Assembly: GCA_021464245.1 (NCBI GenBank)
Contig: JADCRB010000036.1
Coordinates: 3,291,947 to 3,355,946 of the forward strand
DNA: 64,000 bases
From: Carallia brachiata
Lineage: Eukaryota; Streptophyta; Magnoliopsida; Malpighiales; Rhizophoraceae
Direction: 5' to 3'
Shown here: piece after piece, positions 29,020 through 41,349 of the stretch
How positions within the stretch are numbered: the first letter of the stretch is position 1
Layout of the letters: each line of letters begins with the position of its first letter
Position numbers and translations under genes: made by a program
The notes under the pieces: model-generated
Told to the model about the DNA's origin: nothing
The model's input: only the letters and a program-made list of their open reading frames with translations
The model's database searches: none

Positions 29020-29522
29020 TAGAATCTCACTTACAGGATATCATAATCTCTGTGCTATCGTGCACACCTCTGATGCCTCCACTGGCCTATCATGCGTCGA
29101 AAGTGTTTTTAAGTCTCCGCTGGCCGTTGCTATGTGGTTCCGCAGCTTCTAAGCCTTTTCTCTGGTTTTTAGGTGTGCTTGGGGGATTTGGTTACGTCCT
29201 CATTTGATTCCTGATTGTGTTTTTGGTGGGTTCGGTGCCTAAGGTTGCTCCTCATTGCTTCGGCTCTGACCTCCCGATCGTCTACCATTGTGTCCCCCGC
29301 CCCCTTGCTCTAGCTTCGGCTTGGCATGGGGGTGGGGGGCCTCCATGTTTTGCCTTCAATCAGCCTTGTACAGTCCTCGTGGGATGTCGGTCTGCCTCGT
29401 TTGGTTAAGCTGCTTCTTTTCTATAGGCCTCCAGTATGTGAGGTTGGGGCTACTTTAGGTCTGCTTTTAGTGGATCTTGTATCTTGCCTTTTTGATAAAA
29501 AAAAAAAGAATAAAAAAAAATA
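29020..29522 (+). mobile_element. Possible 5'-truncated retro-insert with A-rich tail
   Basis: An island much richer in G and C than its surroundings ends in CTTTTTGATAAAAAAAAAAA followed by another A-rich run. Composition and tail suggest the 3' end of a LINE-type retrotransposon. Open frames across it are short and show no reverse-transcriptase motif. I could not define a target duplication, so the call is tentative. Confidence 0.35.
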
Positions 29523-29635
29523 GTATATAAATTTTTAAACAGAAAAACTTTTTAGTTATTTTTTAGGTGATTGTTTCGTGACCTTCATATACGACACAAA
29601 AGGTAAATTATAAGACATGGCAGTGCAATTACAAG

Positions 29636-30554
29636 TAGGGATATTCGCGGATCAGATTACGTCAGTTTTGAACTATATTCGTATCCAATTCGTCGATGAT
29701 GGATTGGACAATTCTCCATTCACATCTAATCCGTCATTATATCCAATCCAATCCAATTCGTCAATTATAGATTGGATTAAATCAGTTTTGACGAATTTTG
29801 TGCAATTAAAAGAAAAAAAAAAGCAAAAATTTTCCAACTTCTAAGAGACAGCAAACTTAATTTAAATAAAACAAAATATTCTAATTTTTTAAAACAACAA
29901 GTTTAATGTAAATAAAATTAAATGTTTTAATTTTTGAAGAACACTAGTCTTGGCTCAGAAATTTCCATGACACACAACTTTGACCTGCTGCTCCAATGTC
30001 GGATTCTTTTGGGTGAAGATAATGGCCTTTAATTGAAAGTCTACAGATTTGGACCCCTCAATGACTTGGCCTATTTGTTGTTAGTAGTGGCGGTTGTCGT
30101 TTGTTGTGTCGAAATAAAATGAAATTAAGTGAATTACAACTTTTAGGGATCGCCAGCCCATAGGATAAGAGTCCAATTTCAAGAGAGAACAATAGCATGC
30201 TATAGTACATCATTCGAAAGTAGAGTTTTTGAAACTAAAACACCAGTAGCTATCGTTAGGGGTGTGATTGGTGGGGGTAAGAAACAACTAACAAAAGTTG
30301 TGTTGCATATATAAATAAACCAAGTCCAACAACTCCAAAACCTCTAAAACCTTATTTATATATATATATATATATGGGGCCAATCCGACCACATTGGGAG
30401 ATTAAAGATTTCAATCTACACTCAATCCGCTCTTGGTGGATTGAAAAATTTTAAAATTGCAACCAATCTAAACCTATGTTATTTGGCAAATGAAAATTAG
30501 TACGGGTTGGATTGGTCGATTTTTAGTAAGTTAGTCAATTTTTTAACAATCCTA
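29636..30554. mobile_element. hAT-like non-autonomous element 2
   Basis: A 919-base element flanked by an exact 8-base direct repeat ATTACAAG (29628-29635 and 30555-30562). The outermost bases are TAGGGATATTC on the left and AACAATCCTA on the right, a short imperfect inverted repeat starting TAGG. Internal sequence repeats ATCCAATCC-type motifs and has an (AT)n run near 30358. There is no transposase open frame. The 8-base duplication suggests hAT. Confidence 0.72.
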
Positions 30555-30562
30555 ATTACAAG

Positions 30563-31767
30563 AAAATTATGCGACTTATTAAAGAAAATATACGACATGA
30601 GTAATTAGTTATAAATTTTTTTTAATAATTAATTATTTATATCATATAATTCTAATATCGTATAATTTACTTATTATCTAGTATATAATAATAGCAAAAT
30701 AATCACTTAAAAAATAATAATGTAATGATGCTCATGGTTAAATATATTTTGCTGTATTATTACATATTTAACGTGCGGAGGCTTTTCCTCTATTTGTACG
30801 TCTGCCTCCATATTTTCAACGGTGGAATGTAATCATTCAAAAAAAAAAAAAGTTGAATGTGCGCGAACAGCCATTGCCCTTAATTGAACTTTGCACCTCA
30901 TTTTAGGTTCTTCATTTTTTTTTTTTTGGAGGTTCTTCAACTTGTATGACTCACCAGGTCTTATCAGTCAATGCCGGTCTTATGAAAAGTACTGAAAACT
31001 AAAGAGGCAATGATTAAATCCATAATAACCTGAAAAATCAGTCAAGTGCTTGCCAATTGTATTAAACAAAGTATGTTTACTTTTTTCTGCGACATTTTTT
31101 TTATTATTAGCTTTTCTTTTTCTTTTTTTTATTAAAAGCTTTCCCTAGATTAAAATATTAGCAATGTAAAAGATAGAAAAGTATGAATATTATTTAGTTA
31201 AGAAGTATTATAATTTTATATTTAAAATAAATTTACAGTTAAGCAACTCAAATTAATTTTAGAGTCTTTCAAATCAGACTTATTTTATCAACTAACAGCT
31301 TTTATAAAATTTAATTAAATATCTAATTTTTAAACAGCAAAAACAACAACAACTATCAAATACAAAATTAAGAAATTTGTTACCGATCGTTATTTTTTAT
31401 CTTTTATTTTATAATTATTAATAAAAAATCAGCATGTCAATACTTATTAATAATAAATTTATAATATATTTATATTAATTTTTTAATAACTAATTAATAT
31501 ATTATATATGAGTGATAATAAAAATAAAAATAATTATAATTAACAAAATTTATAAAACTAAACACCTACTAATCAAACAGTGGTGACATTACCTAATCCG
31601 GTAGACTTGGGGAGCATCCCTCCTTCAAAACGACAACGTCACGAGCTGGTACTGATAGAGCAGACAGTACAAATTTGCACACAAGCTGATTGGTCAAATA
31701 CGCTATCGTCTCGAGAATCGTGATTCTTTCCTTTGTTTATGCTCAACAGAAGTCTCTGTGATATCCA
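30563..31767. other. AT-rich intergenic DNA
   Basis: No gene or complete repeat seen. The last 150 bases are less AT-rich and begin the promoter of the R3H gene. Confidence 0.5.
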
Positions 31768-31783
31768 AACCCTAACCCTAACA
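31768..31783 (+). promoter_or_regulatory. Double telo-box upstream of the R3H gene
   Basis: AAACCCTAACCCTAAC lies about 280 bases upstream of the R3H start codon. Repeated telo-boxes are typical of promoters of genes for RNA metabolism and translation in plants. Confidence 0.55.
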
Positions 31784-31930
31784 AATTCCCAATTTGTTGT
31801 TATTATTATGTTTAAAAAAAGAGAGAGAGAGAGCGCGAAATAAAAATCGGAGCTCTTGCATCTACGTATGAAAAATTTGAAGCGCCAAACAGCCCCTGAA
31901 ATTGGAATCAGAATGGACAAAGACATAATG

Positions 31931-31957
31931 TGATGATGATGATGATGATGATGATGG
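31931..31957. repeat. (GAT)n microsatellite
   Basis: About nine GAT/ATG triplets in the promoter or leader of the R3H gene. Read in reverse they would encode a His run, but the surrounding frame is not a gene. Confidence 0.85.
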
Positions 31958-32058
31958 TCCAATTGTCATCGTCTGATTCCTCCAATCCCTAATTCTCTTT
32001 TCCTTTTAGGTTCTTTTTTTCGTTTCTGTTGGTTAAGAAGAAAATTAATTTCTATGCT

Positions 32059-35000
32059 ATGGAGGGCTCGGTGCCGGAGGATCTCGGGGCCCCGGAGTCA
32101 TGGGAGGCCGCTGATTTGGACGAGACGATGAGGCGTTTGATGCTGCAGGATTCCAAGAGAGACTCCAAGCAGCATCAACATCAACAACAACAACAACCTC
32201 CTCCTCCTGAGCTGCTCGACGCTTCCGTTCCGGGTACCTCCGGATCCGTTTTAAGTTCTTCAGGGAGCGGAGATAAATTTTCGGAGGATGCCATTAATCA
32301 GGTCGATCAGTTCCTTCGCGAGGCCTTACAGAACCCTCGCGAGCGCCTTTCAAGTAATTTCTCAGCTTATTACTATTTAGTTATTCGTCCTTTATTTGGA
32401 AACTAGATTTTTAGGTGTTTTCGTTTAACAATTGCAGCTGAATTACTGTCAACACCAATGTTGTTAAACCGATGACAAAATCATTGACTGGCCGTCCTTG
32501 TTATCTATTTTAAACATCATTCTTTTTATGCTATCATGACAATCAACGGTTAATGACTGTCTTATTTATGTGATTTTGAGCATGATATAAATTTAGTCTG
32601 TCAACTTTTGTGTAAGTAGACTTTTCATTACTTAGAATATCTGTCTTGGTTGGGTACCTTTTCTTTACACACAAACGATAAGCTGCCAACTTTTCTGCTC
32701 AGTTCTGCGGATGGAGCAAGATGTGGAAAAATTCATTCGTGATCCTTCACAACAACAGTTAGAGTTTCAGCAGTTGCCTACTTCATACTTAAGGTTGGCT
32801 GCACACCGTGTGGCACAACATTATTCATTACAGTCAATGGTTTTGCTAGACAACAGTCTGCCAGATGGTTCTGGCTCTAAAATCATAGTCCGAAAAACTC
32901 CAGAGTGTAGTAAACTGCCTTTGATTCGCCTAGCAGACATCCCTGCAAGTTTTCCAACAGAAGGCGGTGGTGTCTTTAAGGTTGCAATCAAACAGAGGCC
33001 ACAACAACAGCTTAAAAAAGGCACCAATTCCAGTTCAAATTCCTCGAAAACAAACAGTTCCAAAAGTGTTGAGGAAAGAAAGGAAGAATACAATAGGGCA
33101 AGAGCACGGATATTTAACTCTAGTAATTCTACTAGTGGTGTCATTGGAAAATCGGATGGTGAACAAAGACTGCAAGATGGTTCCCTACTTGGTGCTTTGG
33201 GCGTATCAAGGATAGAAGAAAAACTTACTTCAGTCATTTCAGACGCAACTCCGAGTAGGTTTTTGATTGAATCTTCTACGAGTAGTGATAAACTAGCAAG
33301 GACCAGGACAGAGAAGGATCCAATTGGCAGGGGCAAATCCAATAACAGAGTGGCCATTTTTCGAGACCATGAAGTTGATCGGAATGACCCTGATTATGAC
33401 CGGAGTTATGATAGGTATTCTGCGGATTCTTCTTTTCAAATGTTTTATTTAATTTTGTTTCACTTGGTTTGGCAAGTAGCCAATTCCATTTAGATACGAG
33501 TGAGCATACGGGCAATAAAGGGTCAGCTGAGTTTCTTTCTTTCAATTCTAATGTAAAATGCTTTAAGAACGTGGGTACCTATTTATACCTATCCTCTTAA
33601 TGCTAAAGATGCATTTAGCGTCATTTTGTTAGCCTTGTTGGCCTTTATGCATCAAGATGGAGGTGCACTTCTGGCCTTATTGAATCTCTTAGAGCAATGC
33701 AATATATGAGAAAAGGCGTTGATTGTAGCTTATAGGTGTGATCAACGCTATTTAAATCATTTGATGCACACAGGCTTAAAGGGCTCTGTGAGCCTGGGAC
33801 CAAACACCAAATGTGACATGAGTGAAGTAAGTAGCATTTCTAGATTTCCATGAACTTCGTTTATTTTGGGAAGTGGATAAAAGGTGCTAAAAAGCATGCT
33901 CTGATCATTTGTTCAATGTGGTGACTCTAATGTTGATTGTAGAGCCACTAGAAAAATCGAAAATAGATATTGGGGTGGGTAGCGCCTGAGATCTTTGTTT
34001 GCTTCTTGTTGTCCATCTGAATTTGTGATACTTTAGATCCTAAAGTGTGACAATGAACAATTGGATGTGCACTTATAGATATTAAAAGATGCAAGGGAGA
34101 ATGCCTTGACCACTTAATGTGCAGGTGAATGAACTTCCTCTAGGACTTGGTTCTTGTCATGTAGATGTTCTTTTGGCAAATGTACATATCATCCACAATT
34201 ATCATTTCTTAAAACTGACTAATCAATTTTTTATTCATGACTGCTTGATCTAGTTCATTTTTGAATTTTAAAACCCCTTCCTATGGTTTGAGATTATGGT
34301 TGGCTCTAAAAGCATCAAATTTGATTTCTGTATACATGAATGCTTAAATCATATGTTGAAATGTTTTTTAGGTATATGCAACGATTTGATCCTGGATTTG
34401 GGTTCAATAGTAGCCCCTATGCCATGCAGCCAATGTACACTCCTGCATTGAATTACAACACTGAATTTCCTCAACTTGGGTCTAGCCATCGGCCTCTAAT
34501 GTCAGCAGAACGCCAATCTCACCCTCTCTCTCAACATTTACCCGGGCCGTGGGCTGCGCCGTCAACCCCTGCTGGAATTGGTTATAGTCACCCAGATACA
34601 ACTATACAACCATTTAATCCGAATCATGTCGGCACCCATTCTACATCTGCCATATATCTGAATCCCTCTCCGTATACCTCTCAGAGGCCAGGGATTCCTT
34701 TCATTCATCCTCATGCCCACGTACAACCTTTTTCACAGGTATGACGTAGCTTTCCTCCTCTTGCACCAGTGAAATGTCCTAGTTAATTTTTTTGTCTCCT
34801 GATTAATGGCTGCTTGTTGTAAGTATGGTGAGAGGATATATGTCGTGCTTTGCTCTAGTTTGATAAGTGCACTTTGTATAAAATGGGTATCTTTTGTTCT
34901 TTGATGTTGCATGGTAGAAAGTTCATTTACGCATGCTGTTGTGCAAGAACATTTGCTCTGGAAATTTAGTTGCAGGATGGTCAGGCAACAAAATGATTGA

Positions 35001-35137
35001 CACATTCCCCATCAAAAAAAAATGGGGAAAAAGAAAATAGTTGTCATTATTTTATCATACTTTTGATTGTCATTATTGTGCTTTTGCAGTCTCTTCAACA
35101 ATCTGATGCGAATCTTGGTTTAGCCCGGCCCCGGTGA
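32059..35137 (+). CDS. R3H and SUZ domain RNA-binding protein
   Basis: Four exons, 32059-32353, 32703-33414, 34372-34738 and 35090-35137, all phases closing, give 473 residues. The start is the Met of MEGSVPEDL; ten upstream in-frame codons are not family-like. The N-terminus has a polyglutamine/proline stretch (QHQHQQQQQPPPP). The R3H domain spans about 85-147, with the defining Arg129-LAA-His133 in LRLAAHRVAQHY. A SUZ-type motif (VEERKEEYNRARARIF, 221-236) follows. The C-terminal half is rich in Pro, Ser, Tyr and Gln and low in predicted structure. This order matches Arabidopsis single-stranded nucleic-acid-binding R3H proteins (such as At2g40960 and At3g56680), relatives of animal ARPP21. 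The family binds single-stranded RNA or DNA; the target is unknown. The last coding exon is only 15 codons plus stop. No lesion was seen. Confidence 0.9.
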
Positions 35138-36148
35138 GGGGCTTGGGCCATGCCTGCACCCTGCCATCTGGAACTTGGGAATCAGATATTGACCGGCCAA
35201 CAACAGTAGATTGTATCTTGACCGCAGGAGTGCAGGCATAAATTGAGGGTGGACTGGAGTGGGAAAAGGTGTCAATAACATCCATACTGAACCATTCGTC
35301 CAATCTCAGTTTCCATGTGAGCTTCTTTCATATGTGTATGAAAGGTGAAGAAGTTCGAGTGCCTGAAAGATCAATAATGTGAATGACTGAGCTCTGGGTT
35401 GCCACTGATGATGACGAATAATTAAAACCAGAAAAGACTAGTCAGAGCTGGGGGATACATGTACGGAATCTCAGTTAAGGTATACCTCATTTTGTCCGTC
35501 CACTTTTTTTTCATTCAACTTAATTCTTCTTTTGCTGTTCTACAAATCCTTTTCCGTCTGATCTATGTATAAAATTTATATCTCTGCATTTCTTCCTTCC
35601 TACAGCATATCACCCATTTACCATAAAGAGCCAAAAAGGAGTGTGCTTGATGGATAGCTGGCATTTGTCGTGTTTGGCTTGTATTGGCTTGGCTGTGCAG
35701 ACTGGCTTAGGATGACCTCTCCAATCACTGTGCTTTACCGCGAGCTACATTTTGGGTAGATATAGTCTATGTAGTGGACTATCTTTAAACATTGTTTATC
35801 ACTGTTTGTGAGGGGTAAAATTTGTTGCCTGTTGTGGGTTTCAGAAGATTTTTGATTGAGATATTCTGACTGCATAGGATAAATATTTGATTCATCCTTC
35901 ATGAATATTTCTTTGATTTGCTACTTCCATTTACACTTGTTCTTGATAGTTTGCAATTTTTCAGCATTCATATTTTTTTCCAGTTTTTTGTGTTGTGGTT
36001 TCTTAGGACCTGGATTGGACTGGGGCTTTCCGCTTTTTTCCTGCTGGGAAATTTTTTTGATTTGGTGGCCGTTCTGTGCGTCAAATTTTGATGATTTATG
36101 CAGGTTCTACATACTCTTTAATTTTTCTTCTGATCCGATTGTGGGAAC
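35138..36148 (+). other. 3' UTR and downstream flank of the R3H gene
   Basis: Probable 3' untranslated region, perhaps with an additional intron. A short forward open frame at 35901-36152 is hydrophobic with homopolymer-derived residues and has no homology I recognise. Confidence 0.45.
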
Positions 36149-36165
36149 ATAGCATAGGAAATTTT

Positions 36166-36354
36166 TTTTTTTTTTTTTGGTTTTACATGGGAGGTGTAAT
36201 AACACTTGGTTAGGGCCCTATAGCAAGACGGGACAACTGAGGCCAGGCTACACCACGGATGTCATATTCCAGTATATGCTTTACTCCATCAGGTATTTCA
36301 GTATATGCTTTACTCCATCAGGTAGGATAGTTAAATCATGCAACCCATGTGGGA
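36166..36354 (-). mobile_element. SINE-like or processed retro-insert with 17-bp target duplication
   Basis: ATAGCATAGGAAATTTT occurs exactly at 36149-36165 and again at 36355-36371. The insert starts with a T tract, which is a poly(A) tail in the reverse orientation. A long target duplication plus a poly(A) tail is the signature of LINE-mediated retroposition. I saw no clear tRNA-type A and B boxes, so the source transcript is unknown. It contains the 29-base tandem repeat listed separately. Confidence 0.7.
36266..36323. repeat. 29-base tandem duplication inside the retro-insert
   Basis: CAGTATATGCTTTACTCCAT appears twice, offset by 29 bases, with near-identical flanks. Confidence 0.9.
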
Positions 36355-37624
36355 ATAGCATAGGAAATTTTAATAAATAGGAAATTTTCATTTTCATTTG
36401 GTCAACAGAAAACAAAAAAAAAAAACCCTTTAAATTCAAGTCCGTTCCCTTTGGGCCATAAGACGGTGATATCAAAGAATTCAGCAAGAGTTGTATATCT
36501 TTTTTCTGAACAGCAAGAGTTGTATATCTGAAAAAGAAGAAAAATATCTCAAGAGTTAAAATTTAGGTTTTTATTATACAAGTTTCATGTCTTATTTTTT
36601 TGGTAAAAGAGAGTGAAATTTATAAGAATGAAGAAAATTATTTTTATCATATTATTTATAATTAATTAGACTTTTTAATTGATAAAAAAAAAGAATTGTC
36701 ATATAATTAGTTTAGTAGTTACCAAATTTACGGATTAAGAGGGTGAGATTGAGGATTTAAATCTCAAAATTTCACGTATAGAAAGCTTCTTTCCCACTCT
36801 AATTAAAAAAAATGAAAAGAAAAAAAGTAAGAGGTAATTATACCCTTTAAAACTTATAATGTGCGTGAAAAAATGTCTTTACTGCAGCCGTAGAAAAATA
36901 TTGCGGAAGATTGTTTCTTATTCTTTTTCATTATTTTGGTGCAATGCTTGTTGCTTATCGGGTTGGATGCTGGCCAGTATATCTAGTTAGAAAAGAACTA
37001 ATTAAGCGCTTAAGCTCCGAGTTCTCTCCCACCCGCGGGCGGCTATTTGCAGTACTTTCAAAATTAATAGACCTCATTGTAGGCGGAGCCATTTTTCATC
37101 ACTTTTCTTAATAAAAATATTATAGAGACACAGAAAAGATATAACGGTTAATTTTAATTTTTTATGTATTTTTTATAATAATTAATAATTATAATTAAAT
37201 AAAGTGTCACAATTGCAAGGGCCAGGTACAGAGGTACTAGTAGCTTTTAAGTCAGCATCTTTAACATCTAAAAATGTCAAAGGGCAACCGGCCAGGACAA
37301 TGTGTTAAAGAAAACAGACCAAAGATGTTTTCAAATTTTATAGAGAGGAGGAGCCATGAGGGAGTGTAGCTACAAATAGGTTCAGTGGACATTAAAAACA
37401 ACACAAGGAAAAACCCAAAATTTTCAGGTACTTTTGGTTTCCTATCTTTCTGTTTTAGCCTTTGATTTCTTTCTATCTTTGCTTTGGCTTGGTGGTAAGT
37501 TTCTTTTGATTCCCATTTATTCGTTCTCTCCAACTAAGCAAGTGTACATTGGAATGGACTCCATTGTGGATTGATGCATATAATCAAAGTTAACTTGTGC
37601 TTAAAATTGAAACTTGCTATGAGC

Positions 37625-37691
37625 CGCATGGTTCGGTACTTTTAAAAAAAAAAGTCGCATGGTTCGGTACTTTTAAAAAAAAAAAAAAAAT
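37625..37691. repeat. Short tandem duplication
   Basis: CGCATGGTTCGGTACTTTTA followed by an A run occurs twice, about 37 bases apart, in the flank of the hydrolase pseudogene. Confidence 0.85.
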
Positions 37692-38257
37692 TATGTGTAG
37701 CTTTGAGGTTTATCTATCTTTTAAGAAATGCTAGTTGACGACACTTATTGAAATACTGGACGGATATAAGTAACGTGTATAAATAACAACTCTCTTGCTG
37801 CTGCAAATAAATATCATTGAAAATTAGAAAAATAATTATATTGTACTTCTATATCTACTATATGTTGTAATAAGTATTACAACATAGTGACGTTCTATCT
37901 ATTTTATACAACTCTATCCAAAGTTGTAACACCACTATCTATTTTAAGTAGAAAATAATTCTGTTGTACTTCTATACCATCAAGTCATAAACGTAGTGGT
38001 GTTAAGCTTGGTAGTGAAAAATTTCTGCTCAAAATGCTAACAAGCTTACCAGAGTTTCGTAAATTGCATGTTGATCGTTTCTCTAAATTGTCATCTATTA
38101 TTCTTTTTCTGTTGGTGCGTTAATGTTCTTTTTTATTCTTCCCATTACCTTTGCTCTGACTAATGTAGTTGAAAATTTCAGTTTGCAATAATCACGTTGC
38201 ATTGAGCAGTAATCTTTATTTTTATGTTTATTTTTGTTTTTTTGTTTGGGTACAGGA

Positions 38258-39228
38258 ATGATGGGGGTCAAGGTGAGGAGAATTATAGTGGCGTTGCTGA
38301 TTGGTTTCATAGGATGGGCGTACAAGGCCACGCAGCCTCCGCCCCCCAAGATTTCCGGTACGGATGGCAGCCCCCCAGTCACAGCACCTAGAATAAAGCT
38401 GCGAGATGGGAGGCACTTGGCGTACATGGAGCATGGAGTTCCCAGGGAAACTGCCAGATTCAAGATCATTTTTCTCCATCAATTTGCCTCTACCAGGCAC
38501 GGTGCCTCAAGTGTCATAGACATGCCCCCCGGTTGGTTCTTGTCTCATTAATCATATATCTCAATCACCAATTACGGAAAATGTAGGTAGCTAGGAAAAA
38601 CAACAATGTGACTCTTGATTCATATTATTTATAAGTTTATTATATATCAACTTTAGTTATAAATTTCATTAATTTTTTTTTTTACTTTTTATGCACAATA
38701 CTATTAAAAATGACATGCACTAAAAATTTAAAAAATGTGCAAAAAAACAGATAATTGCGTCGCCTTTTGTGTCAAACGTGTTCCGCGTCTACGAATTTAA
38801 TCCCCATAACTTATATGTTCGTCCCTGTTTAATTTTTTATAAATGTTTAACTTAATTACAGGAGGTTATTGAGGAGCTGCGGGTGCACTGGGTGTCTTTT
38901 AATCGGCTGGGTTATGGAGAAAGTGATCCGGATCCAAAGCGAAGTCCCAAGAGCTTGGGGCTGCCTCAAATATATACCTCATAGGTAAAGACTTACCAAT
39001 CATTTTGTTCTACTTGCGATTCCAAATTTCAAATTCAATTCCTGCATTGAGGTGGAAGCTGTGTCGTAGTGATAGGGGTTCTGTTACTAATACAGGTTAG
39101 CAGGAGCAGCATTACTTGCTCCAGCTATCAACTACCGGTGGCCTGGCTTTCCTGCTGAACTATCTAACGAGGGCTATTATTGGCAGCTGCCGCAAGACCA
39201 GTGGGTAGTGCGTGTCGCTCATTATACT
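38258..39228 (+). pseudogene. Alpha/beta-hydrolase pseudogene (tandem copy 1)
   Basis: Matches the first three exons of the intact gene at 43780 in the same order (about 38258-38531, 38872-38984, 39096-39228), with introns also alignable. Several lesions are visible. The end of exon 1 has six C residues where the intact copy has five, shifting the frame before the donor. Exon 2 lacks 89 bases between two TTGG words, removing the nucleophile-elbow GYSMGG. The oxyanion-hole HG of the intact copy reads HQ here. Homology stops at 39228 and the fourth exon, with the acid and His residues, is absent. The first exon alone still encodes the membrane anchor, so a short peptide is possible but no enzyme. 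Confidence 0.9.
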
Positions 39229-40715
39229 AAAAAGTAGAAAAAAAAATGGTTATTATTTCTTTACATACTGAATCTAGTTGATTGTATATTAAATTTAATT
39301 TGTTACGTTTAAACAATTTTTTAAGTAATTTTTTTCTCTGAAAACGTAACTTTTTTTTGTAAAAAATATGAGAAAAGTTGCCTCGCTTAAGTCAATTCTC
39401 AGCCTATGTATCTAGAGGGCTGAGTCTTGGTTTGGGTACCCAAACTCAAAAAATATTCTTTGAATTATAAAAAAATATAAATATTAATTTCGCTTACAAC
39501 TTTGATCTTTTTAGAAATTCACCACAACATTTTTTTAGTTAAAATACACCCTTCACTTTTTCGCTTTTTTTTTGTTAATCAACCGTTAAGTATGATACAT
39601 AACAGTCTAGTCAGTACTACGCCATCATAATCGAATGTCATGTCTACAAAATGTGATAACATAACACACAAAACTTTTTTCATTTAATTTTTTTAATAAT
39701 TAAATTATTAAATAGTATATATAACTAAAATAAAAACCTAATTTCCTCTTTTCTTTACATCCCTTTCTTGAAAATTTCTATCATCTCTCTCTCTCTCTTT
39801 TAGTGTTTTTGCTTTTACTTCCTTTTGTTTACATATGCCTTATGAAATCAAATTCCTTCAAAATTTGGGTAAAATTGCCAACAGGAGGTAGTTTTAATAA
39901 TCATTATACTCTTTTTGACGTAGAAAAAGTAAAAAAGTTTCAAAAAAAAAATTAAGTGGAAAAATTGTTGTTTGTCATATCATCACTCTTTACTGATGTG
40001 TTATCTGACATAAATGACATAACACTGACTGGACTGTCACATGTTAGATTTAATAGTTGACTAACAGAAAAGGGCGAAAAAGTTAGACAGTAAAAACATG
40101 AATGGTGTATTCTAATAAAAAAATATTGTAGGCACAATTTTTAAAAAAACCAAACATTACGGGCGAAACCAGTATTTATGTCATTACAAAACATTCACCA
40201 GAGATTCAAATGTCTATGAATTATCCTAGTTGCTCAATTAAAATTCATCAAATTATTCGAGGTAGTAATTTAGTGGCAAGTGAACATGCATTTCATATTT
40301 GTAACTTGAGTTTGAGTCCTCACGCTTGTTCTCTTTCATGGTAAATAACTGGGTAGCCGTTGAGGTGACTGAAAATTATAGCACAGTAATGGATTATTGA
40401 CTCGTTAATCACTGTAATCTTCTGCAGCAGAGACACGCTCAGCTCTACTAGTATTCGCGTAGTAAGTCTGCCTTTTTGAGGGTGGGTGAATTATGCATTA
40501 CAAACGGAAGTTACTCTGATTTTGATCCAGAAATCTAATGACCGACATACTCACGATAATTTTTTTTAATTGTTAAAAAAATTAAAATTAAGATAATCTC
40601 TTTACCAAAAAAAAAAAATAAGAATTCAAAAAATCTTGAAAGGAATGTTTGGAAGAGCTGTTTAGGGTTGGGAAGCGGTTGATTCGCGCTCTGCAGCTGT
40701 CCAATGATTTGATTA
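39229..40715. other. Flank of the hydrolase pseudogene
   Basis: About 900 bases after 39229 have no counterpart in copy 2 and no gene. From about 40200 the sequence again resembles DNA downstream of the intact hydrolase (about 46120), so this stretch may be an insertion that replaced exon 4. Confidence 0.5.
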
Positions 40716-40720
40716 GTCAC

Positions 40721-41349
40721 GGGATTATACTTATTTTAGTTCTAAACCTTTATATATTTTTTTCAATTTAATCTTAAACTTTTCAATTTTTTTAATCAAG
40801 TTCTAAACCTTTTAATCATTTTACAAACTGATATTTACATTAACGGAAGTTAGTCAAACTGTTAAAATCAACTGTTTATCAAACTGAGATAAATAAAAAA
40901 AATACTAAATACGGTTTCTTGTATATTTTTAGGTTTTAATATTTTCAAAAAATAATTGAAATATTTTAAAAAATAGCTAAAAATCCCTACATCAAATTTT
41001 AAAAAAGGACAAAAATCAGAAAATGGTGATAATGTGGTATTTTGGGGTTTATTTTTTTTATTTTTTTATTAATTTTCCATTTCTTAAAAAATTAATCATG
41101 TTTTATTATTTTTGCTATTTTAAAATATTGTTAAATATTAGAACGAAAAAATACAAAAAAGAAACTGTATTTATGATTTTTTTTTAGTTTCGTTTGGTCA
41201 ACAGTTAATTTTAATAGTATGACTAACTTCGTTAATGAAAGTACCAATTTATAAAAAAATCTAAAAATTTAGAACTCGATTAAAAAAATTAAAAGATTTA
41301 AGATTAAATAAAAAATTTATAAAAATTTAAGATTAGAATGAATATAATC
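40721..41349. mobile_element. Fold-back element B
   Basis: The left end GATTATACTTATTTTAGTTC pairs with the right end, whose complement reads GATTATATTCATTCTAATC. Pairing continues inward through AAGTTCTAAAC and TTAACGGAAGTTAGTCAAACT blocks, so almost all 629 bases are palindromic. GTCAC flanks both sides (40716-40720 and 41350-41354), and the second segmental-duplication copy lacks the element, giving a natural empty site. There is no coding capacity. Confidence 0.72.

Noticed and set aside
29217..29523. Forward open frames in the GC-richer island
   Set aside because: Short, overlapping, without a family motif, and ending in the A-rich tail.
31639..31962. Reverse-strand frame starting with a run of nine His residues
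   Set aside because: It comes from the (GAT)n microsatellite in the R3H promoter and has no domain or homology.
32821..33357. 178-residue reverse-strand frame
   Set aside because: Fully antisense to the R3H exon 2, which has strong domain evidence.
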